From assembly GCA_024364735.1 (NCBI GenBank), contig JAGFNQ010006438.1:185083-249082 (forward strand): DNA of 64,000 nt, written 5' to 3'. The notes below the pieces were generated by a model. It was not told where the DNA came from. It worked only from the letters and a program-made list of their open reading frames with translations, and searched no databases. The DNA is from Boesenbergia rotunda. Taxonomy: Eukaryota > Streptophyta > Magnoliopsida > Zingiberales > Zingiberaceae. Below, piece by piece: positions 1-12,689 of this stretch; positions within the stretch are counted from its first letter, which is position 1, and the number at the start of each line of letters is the position of its first letter. Made by a program: the position numbers and the translations under genes.

Positions 1-380
1 CGTAAATAAAGACTAAGTGATGGTTGCTCCCGAGACCAAGACAAGGTGATCCTTGTGCTTGTGAAGAAGACAAGGTAATAACCCTAGGAGGACATAGTCT
101 ACGCGTAGGCAAATAACATTCAAGGAAGAACAATAAAAAATACAAACAATGCACAAGGAATCCCTGGAATTGGCGACTTTGATATCATTTTAGAGTGGGG
201 AAAATTCTTCTTGTAATTTTTCATATACATGCATGTTTATTTACTGAATTACAGGAGAAAAAAAATCATGTATGAAACTGGAACTTATGCTATAGTTTGT
301 GCATGATTCTTGTAGTTAACCTTAATCTTTGTTTTACTAAAGTGACATATGGTTTGGTTCTTACCATTATTTTGATACAG

Positions 381-2421
381 AACGCCGAACGGGCAGACAG
401 TTGGCTGATTGGTGAAATTCGCAGGGCTGTATCCTTGTACATTTTTTACTAGTGCTAATCAACTCCATCTGGCTTACTTTTACGTGGTTTTTTTTTAAAT
501 GTTTTTTTTTCCTGTTATTGGGATGTACTATCTGATAAATCATGACTAGGCTTCTGTAAAACCTGTAGCTATAGTGCTGAATTTAACTGACGGTTTCCCT
601 GAGATTTTGAAATTAGAGGTTGCAATGAGCTACAATTCTTTACTATTTCTGCATTTATTAAAAAACTCAGTGTCAGGTGCCATGGTAGAAATAACTGCCA
701 GGTTTCCAATTGAAAGGAGTCCTCTGAAATGTCAGTGATTTTGTACTCCATGGCATTGAAATGCTTCTTTATTAGTCTTCCAGTGGAACCATCTCTTTCA
801 GATTTTTTCATGACTGCTTTTCTAGCAAGCTATCCGACTAAAGTTTTGTTGCAAGAAAATTTTATCATGCATTGGAGGGATCATTAGAAAGTTTATGTTG
901 TTTGTTTTTGCCACTCCTTATCAATGCATATCCTAAATAGTTTGCCTCTAATTGTTTTCCTTTTTTATATCAAACTGAAAGGCACTTTTCTTGTTAACCT
1001 TCTCTTCTTTGGATCACAACATGAGGGGGACTTTGAGCTTTTGTCTTCCTTTTTTTCTTCTTTGAACCTCAACCAATTTTTCTTTTATGTTCACATGCTG
1101 CCGATGTACCATGTCAACCATAGGATCCTCGTCGGGTGATTCCCTAATTCAGTCTTTTGCACGTTGCTGATGCGAGCTGGATTAGAGATATTTGTTACTT
1201 AAAGTATCATCTTATTCTATCCTATATACATGGTGTATATGGATTGAATGCTAGTGGTGATCTGAATAGAGAAAATAATCTATTCTCAGGTTGTTAAAGT
1301 ATAGCAAAATGTTAAGCTGTCCTTTCCTCTAGGACCTCGAGTGCTTTCTTTTATATTAGTTATTTGCCAATGTTTATGGTTTAGTTTGAGGGGAATGTTC
1401 AGAGGATTAGGGTTAAGAGGTTATTTTGCTGTTTCCATGTTAATTTTTAGGTTTATAACTACGTGTAGAGTCCTATGTCTGTACAAGTGGTTATTCCACT
1501 AACAATACAATACAATATTTCTATTTCCTAAATTCTAAGTAAATTAATTTTTTGTGGGTCTTGAAGGTAGGTAGGCTTTCATTAGATTCAACTTTGGCGT
1601 CGAAACTACAATTGTGCATGTATTGAAAAAATTAGTGCATGGAGACTTTCTGGCTCATATCAATAGGTAATAGTCATCATCACTGATCATGTTTTACATT
1701 CAAGTGCTTCCATATCCTTTATTTTACTATGCCCTTGGATGCGTTAACTTTATGTCTGTATACTGTTGACATGGCATAAGAGCAATCTCTTTGTTCCTTA
1801 ACCAAACCAGTCATTTGATCCTGGTGTAGCTTTTGTTCTGGAAAGTGTCGTGAACTTCAATTTGTCTATTCCACTCAATTACCTACTCGACTCTTTTGGG
1901 GGAGAGGTATTGGTCATACAAGTAAGTGTCATAAACGAAGGATTCACATCGCAAATTAATTTATCAGCTGATGATTAATTTTCCACTCAACAAACTCAGG
2001 GGATGAAAGACCCACTGACCAAATCTGAAGCATTCTTGTCTAGGATCAGATCACATTGCAGCAAAGCCACGGTCAGTGAATTGGATGCAGGTAACTTCGC
2101 AAAACTTATGATGTAAAATGAATTCATATACATTTTTATTTGCAGATATTTTAACTCCCTTTATTTCCATCTTAGTTTTTAAATCTTTCTTTTATGTCAT
2201 CATTCTGTTAGAATTTTTTACTGGATGAGGTCATATTTACAAAAAAAAAAATTGTCGATACACGGCTGATTATTGTCATTTCAGGTCATTGCCCCCATGA
2301 TGAGGTACCAGAAAAAGTGAATTCAATTTTGAGAGAATGGATAAACAGAGCCGAAAAATGCGTATGTAGCTTTGAAAGAGCTTTGCAAGGGCAGTCCATT
2401 AAAGGAAATTCCCGTCAATGA
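381..2421 (+). CDS. alpha/beta-hydrolase family protein, C-terminal four exons (5' end outside window)
   Basis: Exons 381-428, 1811-1921, 2000-2090 and 2285-2421 join in frame with GT-AG borders (gtatcc/accag, gtaagt/ctcag, gtaact/ttcag) and end at TGA 2419-2421. The joined product reads through NAERADSWLIGEIRRA, then DPGVAFVLESVVNFNLS, IPLNYLLDSFGGEVLVIQG, MKDPLTKSEAFLSRIRSH and ELDAGHCPHDEVPEKVNSIL. In alpha/beta hydrolases the strand before G-x-x-D-P carries the catalytic acid (here the D of KDP), and the GHCPHDE segment carries the catalytic His, so the last third of the fold with two of the three triad members is present. The nucleophile elbow would lie in exons left of the window. The tail after REWI is about 26 residues and Lys/Arg/Cys-rich. 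This resembles plant plastid-type hydrolases, but I cannot name the subfamily or substrate. The start is not in the window, so the first listed exon is simply the first one I can see. Intron 429-1810 is 1.4 kb with no recognisable repeat. Confidence 0.8.
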
Positions 2422-2712
2422 GGGGTCTTGATCATTGAGGTGTTGTTCTGAACAACCAAAAATCTTATTTAATCAATGAGAACCATCATGTTTAGAATCC
2501 AAGTGTTATTCCATTGGTAACAAAGACAATGCTTTCAGTATAACCCTATGCACGTTGGGTAGAATGTTATTCTCAAAAGGAACACAATATTAGAATTCAG
2601 TTCATACATTATGGTGTGGACATATGCTACAGTATGAATTATTACAAGATATTTATTACGATTTTCAGACTTATGAATTCTGTTTTACAGATTCATTTTT
2701 TTTTTATAATTC

Positions 2713-4355
2713 AAGTATCCCACTCTTGCGATTCAACCAATTCTGGAGGTGGATGTCCTGTCCTCACGAACTAGCTACTAGGTAAATTTGGGAAGCATAG
2801 GTGGGCCATGGAGAGGTCTTGAGCTGCACTGGTTTGAATATCACGAACATTTAAAAATGCCCAATGTGAGATTCAAATTCTCGTTGCATGGAAAGAGCTC
2901 CATGGTTTTACCACTATACTGTGCTCCGGGTGGCCTGTTTTATAGATTGATATACTATGATTTGGAGGTAACACAAATCATTCAAATAAAAAAAAAGTCA
3001 ACAAACATCATGAATGAAAGTCTTTGGAATGTGGATCATTTGAATGGTGAAAGTGATTTAAATAAAAAAAATATTAGACCAGATAGCAGATGAATTTGGG
3101 ATAATCGACTTGATCTCATAGAAAATTCTCATCGGTCACCAAGATAAATCGAAAAGTATTCACGTTGGCGGTTTAGAAACTCAACGTCTCAGGGTTTGCG
3201 TTTCATTTGGAGAAAAAATTCTTTCAAGTATCCCACTCTTGCGATTCAATCAATTCTGGAGGTGGATGTCCTGACCTCACGTACTAGCTATTAGGTAAAT
3301 TCGGGAAGCATAGGTGGGCCATGGAGAGGTCCTGACTCCTGAGCTGCACTATGTTTGAATATCACGAATATTCAAAAGGGTAATGATTCGAAGAGTGAAT
3401 TTGAGAGAGTGAAAATTATAGTGAATGACGTGCAGTTAATGTGTACATGTTCGATCGTCGATCGGACACCACCGACGACCTCTGATTGTCGTCCCGAATC
3501 AAACTATACCTTGGGAGGACGGTGAACTCGTCAGGATCGCCGGTAACGGTGAACCCATCGAAATCAACGGTCAATGATGCGAGATCGCAATTGCGGCTAT
3601 CCCCGACGGGTTCACCGTGCCCCCCAGGGTATAGTTTGGTTCGGGGCGGCGGCCGAAGGTCGCCGGTAGTGTCCGATCGACGATCGGACATCGGACGTGC
3701 CGTCGATTGACGGTCAAAGTTTTCACTGTGGCATTCACTTTCACTGTGCGTATCATTACTCTATTCAAAAATATCCGATGTGAGATTCAAATTCTCGTTG
3801 CACGGGAGCTCCATTGTTTTACCACTCTACTGTGCGCCGGGTGGACTGTTTTATGGATTCATATACTTTGATTTGGAGGTAACACAAATCATTCAAATAA
3901 AAAAAAAGTCAACAAACATGATGAATGAAAGTCTTTGGAATGTGGATCATTTGAATGGTGAAAGTGATTTAAATAAAAAAAATATTGGACTAGGTAGCAG
4001 ATGAATCTGAGATGATCGACTTGGTCTCATGAAAATTTCTCACCGGTCACCAAGACTAATCGAAAAGCGCTCGCAGTGGCGGTCTAGAAACCCAGTGTCT
4101 CGGGGTTCACGCCTCATTTAAAGAAAAAATTCTTACAAAATACACCGTAGCTAGGGATTGAACCGCGGATGCCTGAGATAACGACTAGTCGCTCTACTCG
4201 GAAAGCGCTCGCAGTGGCGGTCTAGAAACTCAGCGTCTCAGGGTTTGCGCCCCATTTGGAGAAAAAATTCTCGCAAAATACGTCGTAGCTAGGGATTGAA
4301 CCACGAATGTCTGAGATAGCGACTAGTCGCTCTACCGCTGCACCATAAGCCCGGG
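2713..4355 (-). repeat. tandem copies of a tRNA-headed SINE-like retroelement (minus strand)
   Basis: A unit of about 510 bp (2713-3223) recurs at 3224-4135, where it is interrupted by a MITE at 3378-3761. A shorter head-region copy (about 4061-4200) is repeated at 4201-4355. Read on the minus strand, 4355 downwards starts with a tRNA-like head: an A-box-like TGGTGCAGCGGTAGAG followed about 30 nt later by a B-box-like GGTTCAATCCC. This suggests a pol III-promoted SINE-type element. The open frames at 2788-3093 and 3780-4004 are the same non-genic unit read on the other strand. Confidence 0.6.
3378..3761. mobile_element. Mutator-like MITE, copy 1 (9-bp TSD)
   Basis: This 384-bp element is flanked by the 9-bp direct repeat TATTCAAAA (3369-3377 and 3762-3770). 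Its ends GGGTAATGATTCG and CGTATCATTACTC are inverted, and most of the body folds on itself: the CGATCGTCGATCGGACA block near 3450 is mirrored near 3675. The empty site is reconstructed by the neighbouring tandem unit at 2845-2870. A 9-bp duplication is typical of Mutator-like elements. It has no coding capacity. Open frames inside it are palindrome shadows. Confidence 0.8.
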
Positions 4356-4379
4356 GACAAAAGTGATTTAAATAAGGAA

Positions 4380-5338
4380 CTAGGTGGGATGCTAGAATCG
4401 TTGCCCTCGAGATTATGGCAAGCCAAAGGGTATTAAGTTGTCATCCAAACATCTATGATTAAATCTCTAATTATGATGTATTTATAGATTTTTTTTTCAA
4501 ATGAGACGTGTAATCATGGGATGTTAGGCTCTTGAGTTGTTCGTCGCAAGTGCTTTCTGAGGGTTAGGCTGGTTGCCTCGTGTTTGGTATTATCTGATTC
4601 ATTTTTTTAGGGTAATTTACCAAAGGGCGTACCTAAGAATTGGAAATTACCAATTCCGTATCATAGTTTCTATTTTACCAAAGGGTGCATGCCTTTATGT
4701 GAACTTCCTCTTATACCCCTCTTTTAACTATTGTCTTTCTCTTTCTCTCTCTCAGTAACAAATTTCGAGACGTCCGTGCACATGCTTGTTCAGACTTTTA
4801 TTTTAAAATAATATATTATGGAATTGGCGCTAAAAACGAAAGGTAAAAACTAAAAAAATATTTCAGTTTTCAAACTTGATTAATATATAAATATTTTTTA
4901 ATATTTCAGTCGATTCGTTAAAACTTTGATTAATATATAAATATTTTTCAAATAAAAACGTAAGGTAAATGATTTTTTTAAATTTGATTAATATTAACTA
5001 ATATATTTAATAATATTTAATAAATATATTAATATATAAAAAAAATTTAAAAAAAAAACGTAACTGCGGGCCTGAAATTTAAAATTTTCATTTATCATCC
5101 GGATAAATTGGAGAGTATTTATGGAGGCTCATCTAAGCTATTAGTATTTTTAGAATTGTCATTCCATTATTTTTTTATAATGGGTCGCAATTGAAATTCA
5201 ATTTTTATATGTTTGATTAATTATATGGAGGACCTAATTGCCGTGAAGGTTTTACTCTCTTTGATGAAAAGAAGGATGGGGTGATTGATGAATAACTCCC
5301 TATTTCATCTTTTACCATAAGCGCCTAAGTTTTGGAAG
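4380..5338. other. AT-rich intergenic sequence, nothing recognised
   Basis: There is a CT-rich stretch near 4735-4755 and a very AT-rich part at 4800-5060. No exon, RNA gene or clear element end was found. Confidence 0.6.
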
Positions 5339-5347
5339 AGGCTAGCA

Positions 5348-6551
5348 CAGGGCCGGCTCAAGCCTATTTAAGGCCCTAGGCGACAAAAATAGGTCTTTAA
5401 TATTGTTTAAAAAAATTTTCACTCATCCTTTTTCATTCGGACTTGCTACTGACAACCGACTTGGTCAAAAACAAATGTATTTAGAATTGTTTAAAAACTA
5501 AGAAAAAAAAAGTCTGATTACTTAAATGAAAGATGAAGATAATAACGTTTACAAAAAGGAATAAATGAAATAGGACAATAAAAAAATCATGTTTCCATCC
5601 TTAACTCATCATCACCACAAATCATAAAAACTAAATAAATAAAAAAATCTATATATAAAATGATAAAACTCAATATAATCCTTAGAAAATAAAGCTCACA
5701 ACAAGATCAAACCAGCCATTATCATTTATTAAGAACTAAATAAGTCATTCTAGGCACAGAACAAAAAAAAATATATAAATCATATTTTTCGCCTAAACCA
5801 AAATAGTTGTAAATGATAGAATAGAAATAAAAAGAAAATCAAAAAATTTATTTCTATAAATACATATAAATAAAGGCTAAACTTAATGTCTATTAAGGAA
5901 GCGAATGACAAAGATATCTAATTCACTATTATTCAAAAATAATAAAATCCTCTATTTCGATCGAATACAATATAGATGAATCCCTTAACATTTGAACTTA
6001 ATCAGGCAAGGAGCATAATAACACTAACCGGATCAATGTGACAACATTAGGTGTAATTTCTCTTTCCCAATATCAACGAGCGAGAGAAGTATAAAGAGGG
6101 AGAGCTAGTCAAGGGAAGAGGGGGAACTCGAAAAAAAACTAATAGTTTTATTTTGCATAGAATGGATAATTTTTTTTTCTAATTTATGTTCCTATCAATC
6201 AGAAGAGAAAGCGTCACTAATAAAAAAATAAATGTAACAAGAGAAGACTAGGGTTGAAAGATATTGAAGAAGAATACATTGGATCTTATAAAATAGCATA
6301 CATAATAAAAATTAAAATTAAAATATTAAAAAGAGATCCCCTTATGACTCTATCCATTGGAATCATAATAAGATTTTTATAAAATATGTATTTTTATTAA
6401 AAAATGAGATATGTAAATTTTTTTATCAAGGTCCTATTCTTTTCCATTCCCTTAAAAGATATAATAAAAATATATTTAATATATCAAAAATAATGGACCC
6501 AATAAAAATTGAGACCCTAGGCATAATGGCCTATGTCTAAAGATGACCCTA
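5348..6551. mobile_element. hAT-like element, non-autonomous
   Basis: The 8-bp direct repeat GGCTAGCA (5340-5347 and 6552-6559) flanks a segment starting CAGGGCCGGC and ending GACCCTA, that is CAGGG...CCCTA with one decayed terminal base. An 8-bp duplication with a CAGGG terminus fits the hAT superfamily. The 1.2-kb body is AT-rich without a transposase frame. Confidence 0.6.
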
Positions 6552-6559
6552 GGCTAGCA

Positions 6560-7370
6560 TATTTTTTTTGTTTATGCAAACTGACTCTAATAAGTGGTTA
6601 TGGCATCAACATTTTTTACAGTCGCATTCAAATTGTATGATCTCTTAGACAAACAAGGTTTATCAAAAGAGAAGTGAGTTGCTAATTCCCACAACCTTAG
6701 TTTATCGACAATATATAATTTACCTGTATTAAAAGGTGTTTATATTAATTCTAGATACTCATTATAATTTGTTCTCATTATGTAAGGGGAAGTAAATCAT
6801 GAAATTAATTTATAGTCGACCGCTAAATGATTAAAAGGTGGGAGGATTTTTTTTCCCCCGAAGATATGTATCCATCGAAAATTGATCCCTTATACTATTA
6901 TAACAAAGCGGTCATCTTTTAGCCAACTAAGTACTTGGACGACAATATACAATTTATCCATATACACTTGTTAGTACACTAGGGGCTTTTATTTTTCTAG
7001 CTTAATTCTTTTTTCACAATTCATTTAGTAGAGTGTCATTTGCTAGCTAACATACCTCCATGAACTTGTGGAGATCTGTCTGAAAGTAATAGCAATACAT
7101 CGAAACAAATTAAGAGAGGTCGATGAAAGATGTATCATCTACACGATTTAGCTATCATCAAGTAATAAAGGAGGAAGATAAAGATGCTCAATTTCAATAA
7201 GATGTCTAAATCAATGGAGCTTCTTCTTGTATGTATCTTAGCCTATTTTATAGAGACCATCTACCTTAAAGTCCATTATCCATTAATACTATATTATTGT
7301 TAATGAACTGAATTATTTGATCTACACATTTAATTCATATCCATTTAACTTAAATTTCTCTTCAAGCATA
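6560..7370. other. AT-rich intergenic sequence
   Basis: No gene was seen. Around 7135-7190 one frame reads RFSYHQVIKEEDKDAQF, faintly like the gypsy RT segment before FRT. This is too weak to call. Confidence 0.4.
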
Positions 7371-7399
7371 AAGCATAACTTAATTGGTATTTAGATTCC

Positions 7400-10080
7400 T
7401 TAATGACAAATTGTGTTGTTATTAATCTCGTATTGGCCCACCTAATAGAGATTTAAATCCTTCAATCTCCAACATGAGTTATACGTGATACTGTATACAC
7501 CACACAACACTGTAGTTAAACTTAATCATGCCAAAAACATTAAGGGATAAATACTCCTTTAAATAATTTGGTTTATTTAATTATTTTCGCATAAGATCCC
7601 AACAGTAGTATCAGAGTCACTTGCAAAAGATTGTACATCGTTTAGTGTTCTTTTATATGTGTTATAGAAGTTGGACATGTGTTTTATTATGAGTTGCATG
7701 ATCGTATGAACATTTTGTCGAGTATACAATAGTTTATGTTGATCAAACTAAAAGACTATAGCATCCTCATACATAATATGAATGTGTGTTATAGTCTGAT
7801 TGCATTCGACAAATTTTTCATAACCTAAGGTCCATATGATAGCTGATGCGTTTGTGTCAATCTGTAGAGAACAGATTGTGAAAAACTTTCATGAACTGTT
7901 GTGAATAGATTGTGTAATTTTTATCACAAGGATGCACCAATGGATTGTGAAGGGTCTCGGGTTCATTTTGATGGACTAAGGGTAGCGACTCACTTCAAAA
8001 ATTAATTTTGTTATGCAATCATAATAAAATTTTGTCATAGATCTAATATGGATGATGTACCATAGTGCATGGTTATGACCCTTTACCCTAATGTGATTGA
8101 ATTTGTGTGTGTGTGTGCATGTTGTAATTCATAATATGGCATGTGTGTTATGCCTTTACCTTCATACTTCTAGTTATAAAATTAGATTAGACTCAAATGT
8201 AACTCGAGGTCTCTTTAATTTATAATGTACAAAAGGAGTACTAGTCTACTGGATGACTAGGATACAAGAAGGATGTCGACGACACATGACAAACAAAGGA
8301 AATACTTGGAAAAGATGCTATCCCTAGGTTGACCTTTCAATCTTCTCATTGGCTTTAGAAGATCGTAGTAAACGGGTTATAACCATGTCATGTTTTATGT
8401 TTTATGCTTATATGTTGACATATGGCATGCTTGTATATGATGCATGCTTAGTTGGTACTTTTATCATAATTAGGTTGTTTTAATATGCCTATCAAAGTTT
8501 GGTATTCACTACTTATTCGATCAATTGTAGTCAAGTTTGCCAAAGCAAAGTGACTTAATTTATCTTGGTGGAGTGCGACTGGACAATTGTGATGCCCAAC
8601 TATTGAACTTTGGATGTGACTTAACTAAATTACCTCAATTGAATTGAGAATTTAAAGGCATATAATTAGGTCATTTTAATATGTCTACCAAAGCTTAGTA
8701 TTCACTGCTACCTCGATCAATTATAGTTGGGTTTGCCAAAGCAAAGTGACTTCTTAATTAAGTTACCTCAATTGGATTGAGGACTTAGAGACATATCCCA
8801 TAAGTTGAGCAAACGAACAAATAAACTTGTTCACCCAACTAACCAAGAGTTGCAGATGATATAATTGGTAAATGTTGTCTACCTAAGTTATCCTAGTCTT
8901 GGCGATTAGCCAAAGCTATCTCAACATTAAGTATAATATGGATTTTGTCCCACGTGAATGTTGTTGCTATTGCGTATGAAGCTAGTAGAATGGGTAAACT
9001 ATGGTTGCCCACATCCATGATTTGTTCCTACCAAGCTTTACAATTCAATGAGAGTATCATTTAATTAAAGGCCTATTAAATAATTTAGATATGATACTTA
9101 TTTCTGTATTTTTATTGTTGTAGATTGTCATGTCATCAAATACGTCCAATACTCTCTATGATCTGTCCTTGAGAAGGACAAGCTCAATGGAACTAATTTC
9201 CTAGACTAGTATAAAAACTTGAGAATCGTTATCAAGCAAGAACGAAAATTATACATCCTAGAGCAATCCAATCCTGAAGCACCTACCATTACTATTACTC
9301 GTGTTGAAAAAGATGCTTACAAGAAGTATCAGGATGATGCACTGAATGTGTCATGCCTTTTGCTTACTACCATGAACTCTGAGCTTCAGAAGCAACACGA
9401 GAACATGAATGCTTATGACATGGTTAGTAATCTTAAACAATATCAAGGGCAAGTAAGACACGATAGGTTTGAGGTATCAAAAACTTTATTTGCATGCAAG
9501 ATACAAAAAGGAAGTCCTGTAGGAACTCACGTACTCAAAATGATTGGATACTTTGAGAACCTTAAAAGATTAGGATTTCCACCGGACTAGGAATTGACCA
9601 CTGACCTTATCCTGCAATCGTTGTCAGAAGGGTATTATCAATTTGTCATGAACTAAAATATGAATGAAATTAACAAGTCATTGCCTAAGATGCTTTGCAT
9701 GTTGACATTGAGAATTGCTAATCTCAATCTCAAGAAAACTAAGCCTAGTATCATATTGATGGTGCAAAAGGAAAAAGACAAATGAAAGCCCAAAGATAAG
9801 GGTAAGACCCAAGCCAAAGGTAAGGTCAAGTCTACTGCATTGAAACTTAAATGAGGGGTGCCTAAGAAAAGAACCCACTTCCACTGTGGTGAGACTGAAC
9901 ATTGGAAGAAGAACTGCAAACTATATCTGAAGAAAGTTCAAAAGATGAAAAGTGAGACTTCTGTCTTAGATATATATGACATAAAAGTTAATCTATCTAT
10001 TTGTTCTGACAATTATTTTTTATTGAGTTTATTAAGAGTCATTTGGGTATCTTTAGATCCATCAGTCACTTTTGTCCCAA
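7400..10080 (+). mobile_element. Ty1/copia LTR retrotransposon relic (leader and gag)
   Basis: A degenerate tRNA-Met-type primer site, TAGTATCAGAGTC (7606-7618), follows LTR-like sequence. A leader with an internal duplication (8467-8661 and 8662-8806) precedes a broken gag. The gag reads MSSNTSNTLYDLSL from 9130, shifts frame at EKDKLNGTNF, has TAG in place of Trp in the usual DWY motif (near 9206), and runs open 9219-9590. It then continues with stops to a zinc knuckle near 9885-9945 whose first Cys is replaced by His (HFHCGETEHWKKNC). No protease, integrase or RT follows. The element is dead. Confidence 0.7.
9219..9590 (+). pseudogene. copia gag fragment (open segment of the relic)
   Basis: This is a 123-codon open segment of the gag polyprotein, including the LQKQHENMNAYDM region typical of copia gag. 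It has lost its true start through a frameshift and a TAG upstream, and ends at an in-frame TAG. It lies inside the copia relic at 7400-10080. Confidence 0.65.
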
Positions 10081-10210
10081 AAAATTGATTTTTGTCTACA
10101 TAGGGAGTTCTATTTATTTGTGGTGTCAGATTATGGATACTGAGTATCATCATCGTATTGTTTATAGTGAGCTTCAAACTTTATTTCTAGTGAGCAACAA
10201 CATGTTTATG

Positions 10211-10857
10211 ACTTAAACTTTAATAAATCATAAATTTTGACTTAGATTGAACTAGGGGATGCACAATATATCAAATCAAAGATCTCTGAACGAGTTTTGA
10301 TTTAATATATTGTATGCCCCGAGGTTCAACTCTAGTCAAAAGTTATGGTTTCTCAAAGTTTAAGTCAACAACAACAATTTTCGTGTTGCTTATCTTAAGA
10401 AACTTTGTTGTTGTTAAAAAACCATCAACAATGTGTTATTAACTTAAAATTTAAGAGATCATAACTTTTGACTTGTATCGAACCATCAGACGCATAATAT
10501 ATCAAATCAAAGATCTCTTGATGAGCTTCAATTTGATATATTACGTGTCCTATGGTTCAATCTTAGTTAAAAGTTATATTCTCGCAAAGTTTAAATCAAC
10601 AAATGTGTTGTTGACCTTTAGAAGACTTGCAACTCTCCGTGTTGTTGATCTTAAGAAACCAACAATAACATCTTACTGATCTTAAGAATCCAACAACTTA
10701 TTGCTGTCTTAAACTTTGAAAAATTATAACTTTTGACTTGGATTTAACCATAAGACGCACAATATGTTAAATTGAGGATATTTGAATAAGTTCTGATTTG
10801 ATATATTTTACATTCTATGATTCAAACCTAGTCAAAATTTATGGTCTCACAAAGTTT
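10211..10857. repeat. three tandem fold-back (palindromic) units
   Basis: Units lie at about 10211-10365, 10442-10595 and 10708-10857. Each unit is an imperfect inverted repeat with arms of roughly 65-75 bp around a short loop. For example, the arm containing ATATATCAAATCAAA is answered by TTTGATTTAATATATTG. Spacers of about 75-115 bp share CAACAA/TTGTTG and CTTAAGAA motifs. A transcript would form three long hairpins. The open frame 10473-10679 is a by-product. Confidence 0.75.
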
Positions 10858-10871
10858 GGATCGATGCCTAG

Positions 10872-11300
10872 TAGGGGTAAGCAAACGTTATATTAAATTG
10901 AATAAATTAAATCGATCTTAATAAATTGGTTCAATTATTTCAGGATTTTTTTTTGAAAACAATCAATTATATTATATAATTCGGTTTGGTTTTAAAATCT
11001 CTTATTCGGTTAAACCAAATAAATCGAATAAATTGAAATAAAAAATAATTAGTAAATCTCTAAGTAAGTTAACTTATAAATTTCTAACTAATCGGGAAAT
11101 CTTCCATGACATCATTATTGTTGAAAAAAGTTTGGTTAATTCGATTTTCAGTCGAATTAACCGATAAAATATCAGTTTTATTTGTTCGTTTTCTTTTTTG
11201 GAAAATTCGGTTGATTTAGTTAGTTTGAAAAAATTTAGTTTATTCGATTTCAGTTTATTCAGTTCGATTTGGTTTGATTTTAACCGAATACTCAGTCCTA
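10872..11300. mobile_element. candidate hAT-like MITE rich in CGGTTT/AACCGAAT motifs
   Basis: The ends TAGGGGTAAGCAAACG and CCGAATACTCAGTCCTA are imperfectly inverted. Repeated AAATCGAATAAATT and GGTTTGGTTTT blocks fill the body. The 8-bp duplication is not clean (CCTAGTAG against CCTAATAG in one alignment). Sequence of the same style occurs at 60545-60915. Confidence 0.4.
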
Positions 11301-11721
11301 CCTAATAGATGTTGATGTGACTACAAATTCTATTCGATAGATAATGTTGTTTGCGATCTTCGGTCGATTGGACTCGTTCCAGTCGTTTGATGCTATGTAA
11401 AATTTGATATTGACAAGCTCTTATGGACCGTTGGATCTCATCACTACCGATCGACTGGAAGTCATCTCCGGTCGCTACTTTGTGGTCGCCCCGTGACTAG
11501 CCCCGGTCGCCTGGAACTTCCCGACCCCATCAGTCAAGGTTTAACTCCAGCCAGTTGCCCGAACTCTCTTCCTATCGCTTAGAATCATCGAAAAAGCTTC
11601 CCTATAACATTTAACACGTAATGTGTATGATATGAATATTTACGTATGAATATTTATGTTACTCGTACATACCTTAGCTAGATGTTCAGGTCCCAACTGT
11701 CCGTCTAGACTTAGCTGTTAA
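11301..11721. other. intergenic, nothing recognised
   Basis: A moderately GC-rich block with repeated CGGTCG motifs (about 11370-11530) looks like LTR or transposon debris. No coding sequence was seen. Confidence 0.4.
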
Positions 11722-12400
11722 GATCTGGCTTTATTGCACATACATGATTATGACATTAACCGTACATCTTCATATTTCACGGGACACGGAAAAGGACCGA
11801 ATGGTGAACCCAACTCTCAAACCCATAAAAACTAAGACGTGGGGAGTTGTTCACGAAAGTAGTCTAAAATCTCACAAGAGCACTATTGGCTATCACAAAT
11901 CATAATGAGTTTATCCCGATTTGACGTCATGAAATAGAGTATAGCACCTAGAGGACCATGAGACATCATGACAAAAGTCTCCCTAAAAAAATAGTCGTTT
12001 TAGTAAGGCTACCTTGAAAGTAGGTGTCACGTTTGGATAGATATGTCAGTATAATTCTAAACGCCTATACCAGTACCTTGGGATAGACCACCTGCATGCG
12101 TATAAATATTGAGGTAAGAAAGTAATAGTATTTAAGGTGTCAACAATTATCATGGCGAAATCAAAAGTTTAGAATTACTCTGAAACATTGAATTTCTTAT
12201 AAGACTTCTCGTATTTTATCTATTCGTTTTCTTTCTCTCGACTTTTGCTATTTTGAGTTCCATTCGTTTTCTTTTTCTCGACTTTTGCTATTTTGAGTTC
12301 TCTAGATAGCTTGCTTTGTGATTACTCGATTTTATAGTCCCTATGAGATCAATATTTTATTACTTGATGATAATCGTGCACTTATGATTTTCACCCATCA
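11722..12400 (+). repeat. LTR-like dispersed repeat, copy 1
   Basis: This aligns over its whole length with 61904-62521, sharing blocks such as GGGATAGACCACCT and GTTGTTCACGAAAG, and both end in TTTTCACCCA. Two nearly identical 39-40-bp segments are tandem at 12222-12300. It lies upstream of a gypsy pol relic on the same strand, so it may be that element's LTR. Confidence 0.6.
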
Positions 12401-12418
12401 TTAACTTTTCGAAATGTT

Positions 12419-12622
12419 GATGTGAAACTATGATAAATACGCACATTAAAAGAGGGAGAGGAAGACCAAAAAAGACTTGGTTGGCAACAATAAAACAAGA
12501 TAAATTTTATTTAAATCTAGATGATGATATAGTAGGGGATAGAACTCAATGGCGTAAAAGGATCCATATAGCCGACCCCACCTAGTGGGATAAGGCTTTG
12601 TTGTTGTTGTTGTTGTTGTTGT
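12419..12622 (+). mobile_element. RTE-type LINE, short 5'-truncated copy with 19-bp TSD
   Basis: The insertion is flanked by the perfect 19-bp repeat ATTAACTTTTCGAAATGTT (12400-12418, 12623-12641). It encodes only the C-terminal residues of the LINE ORF (INTHIKRGRGRPKK... DPT stop) and ends in a (TTG)n tail. By eye it is identical to 53930-54121 apart from tail length. Simple-repeat 3' tails and 5' truncation are typical of RTE-clade LINEs. Confidence 0.9.
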
Positions 12623-12689
12623 ATTAACTTTTCGAAATGTTCATTCTACACTAATATGATAATTAACTATCTAATTACCATCTCAGCTA

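Noticed and set aside
3416..3768. Several overlapping ORFs on both strands
   Set aside because: They arise from the palindromic Mutator-like MITE.
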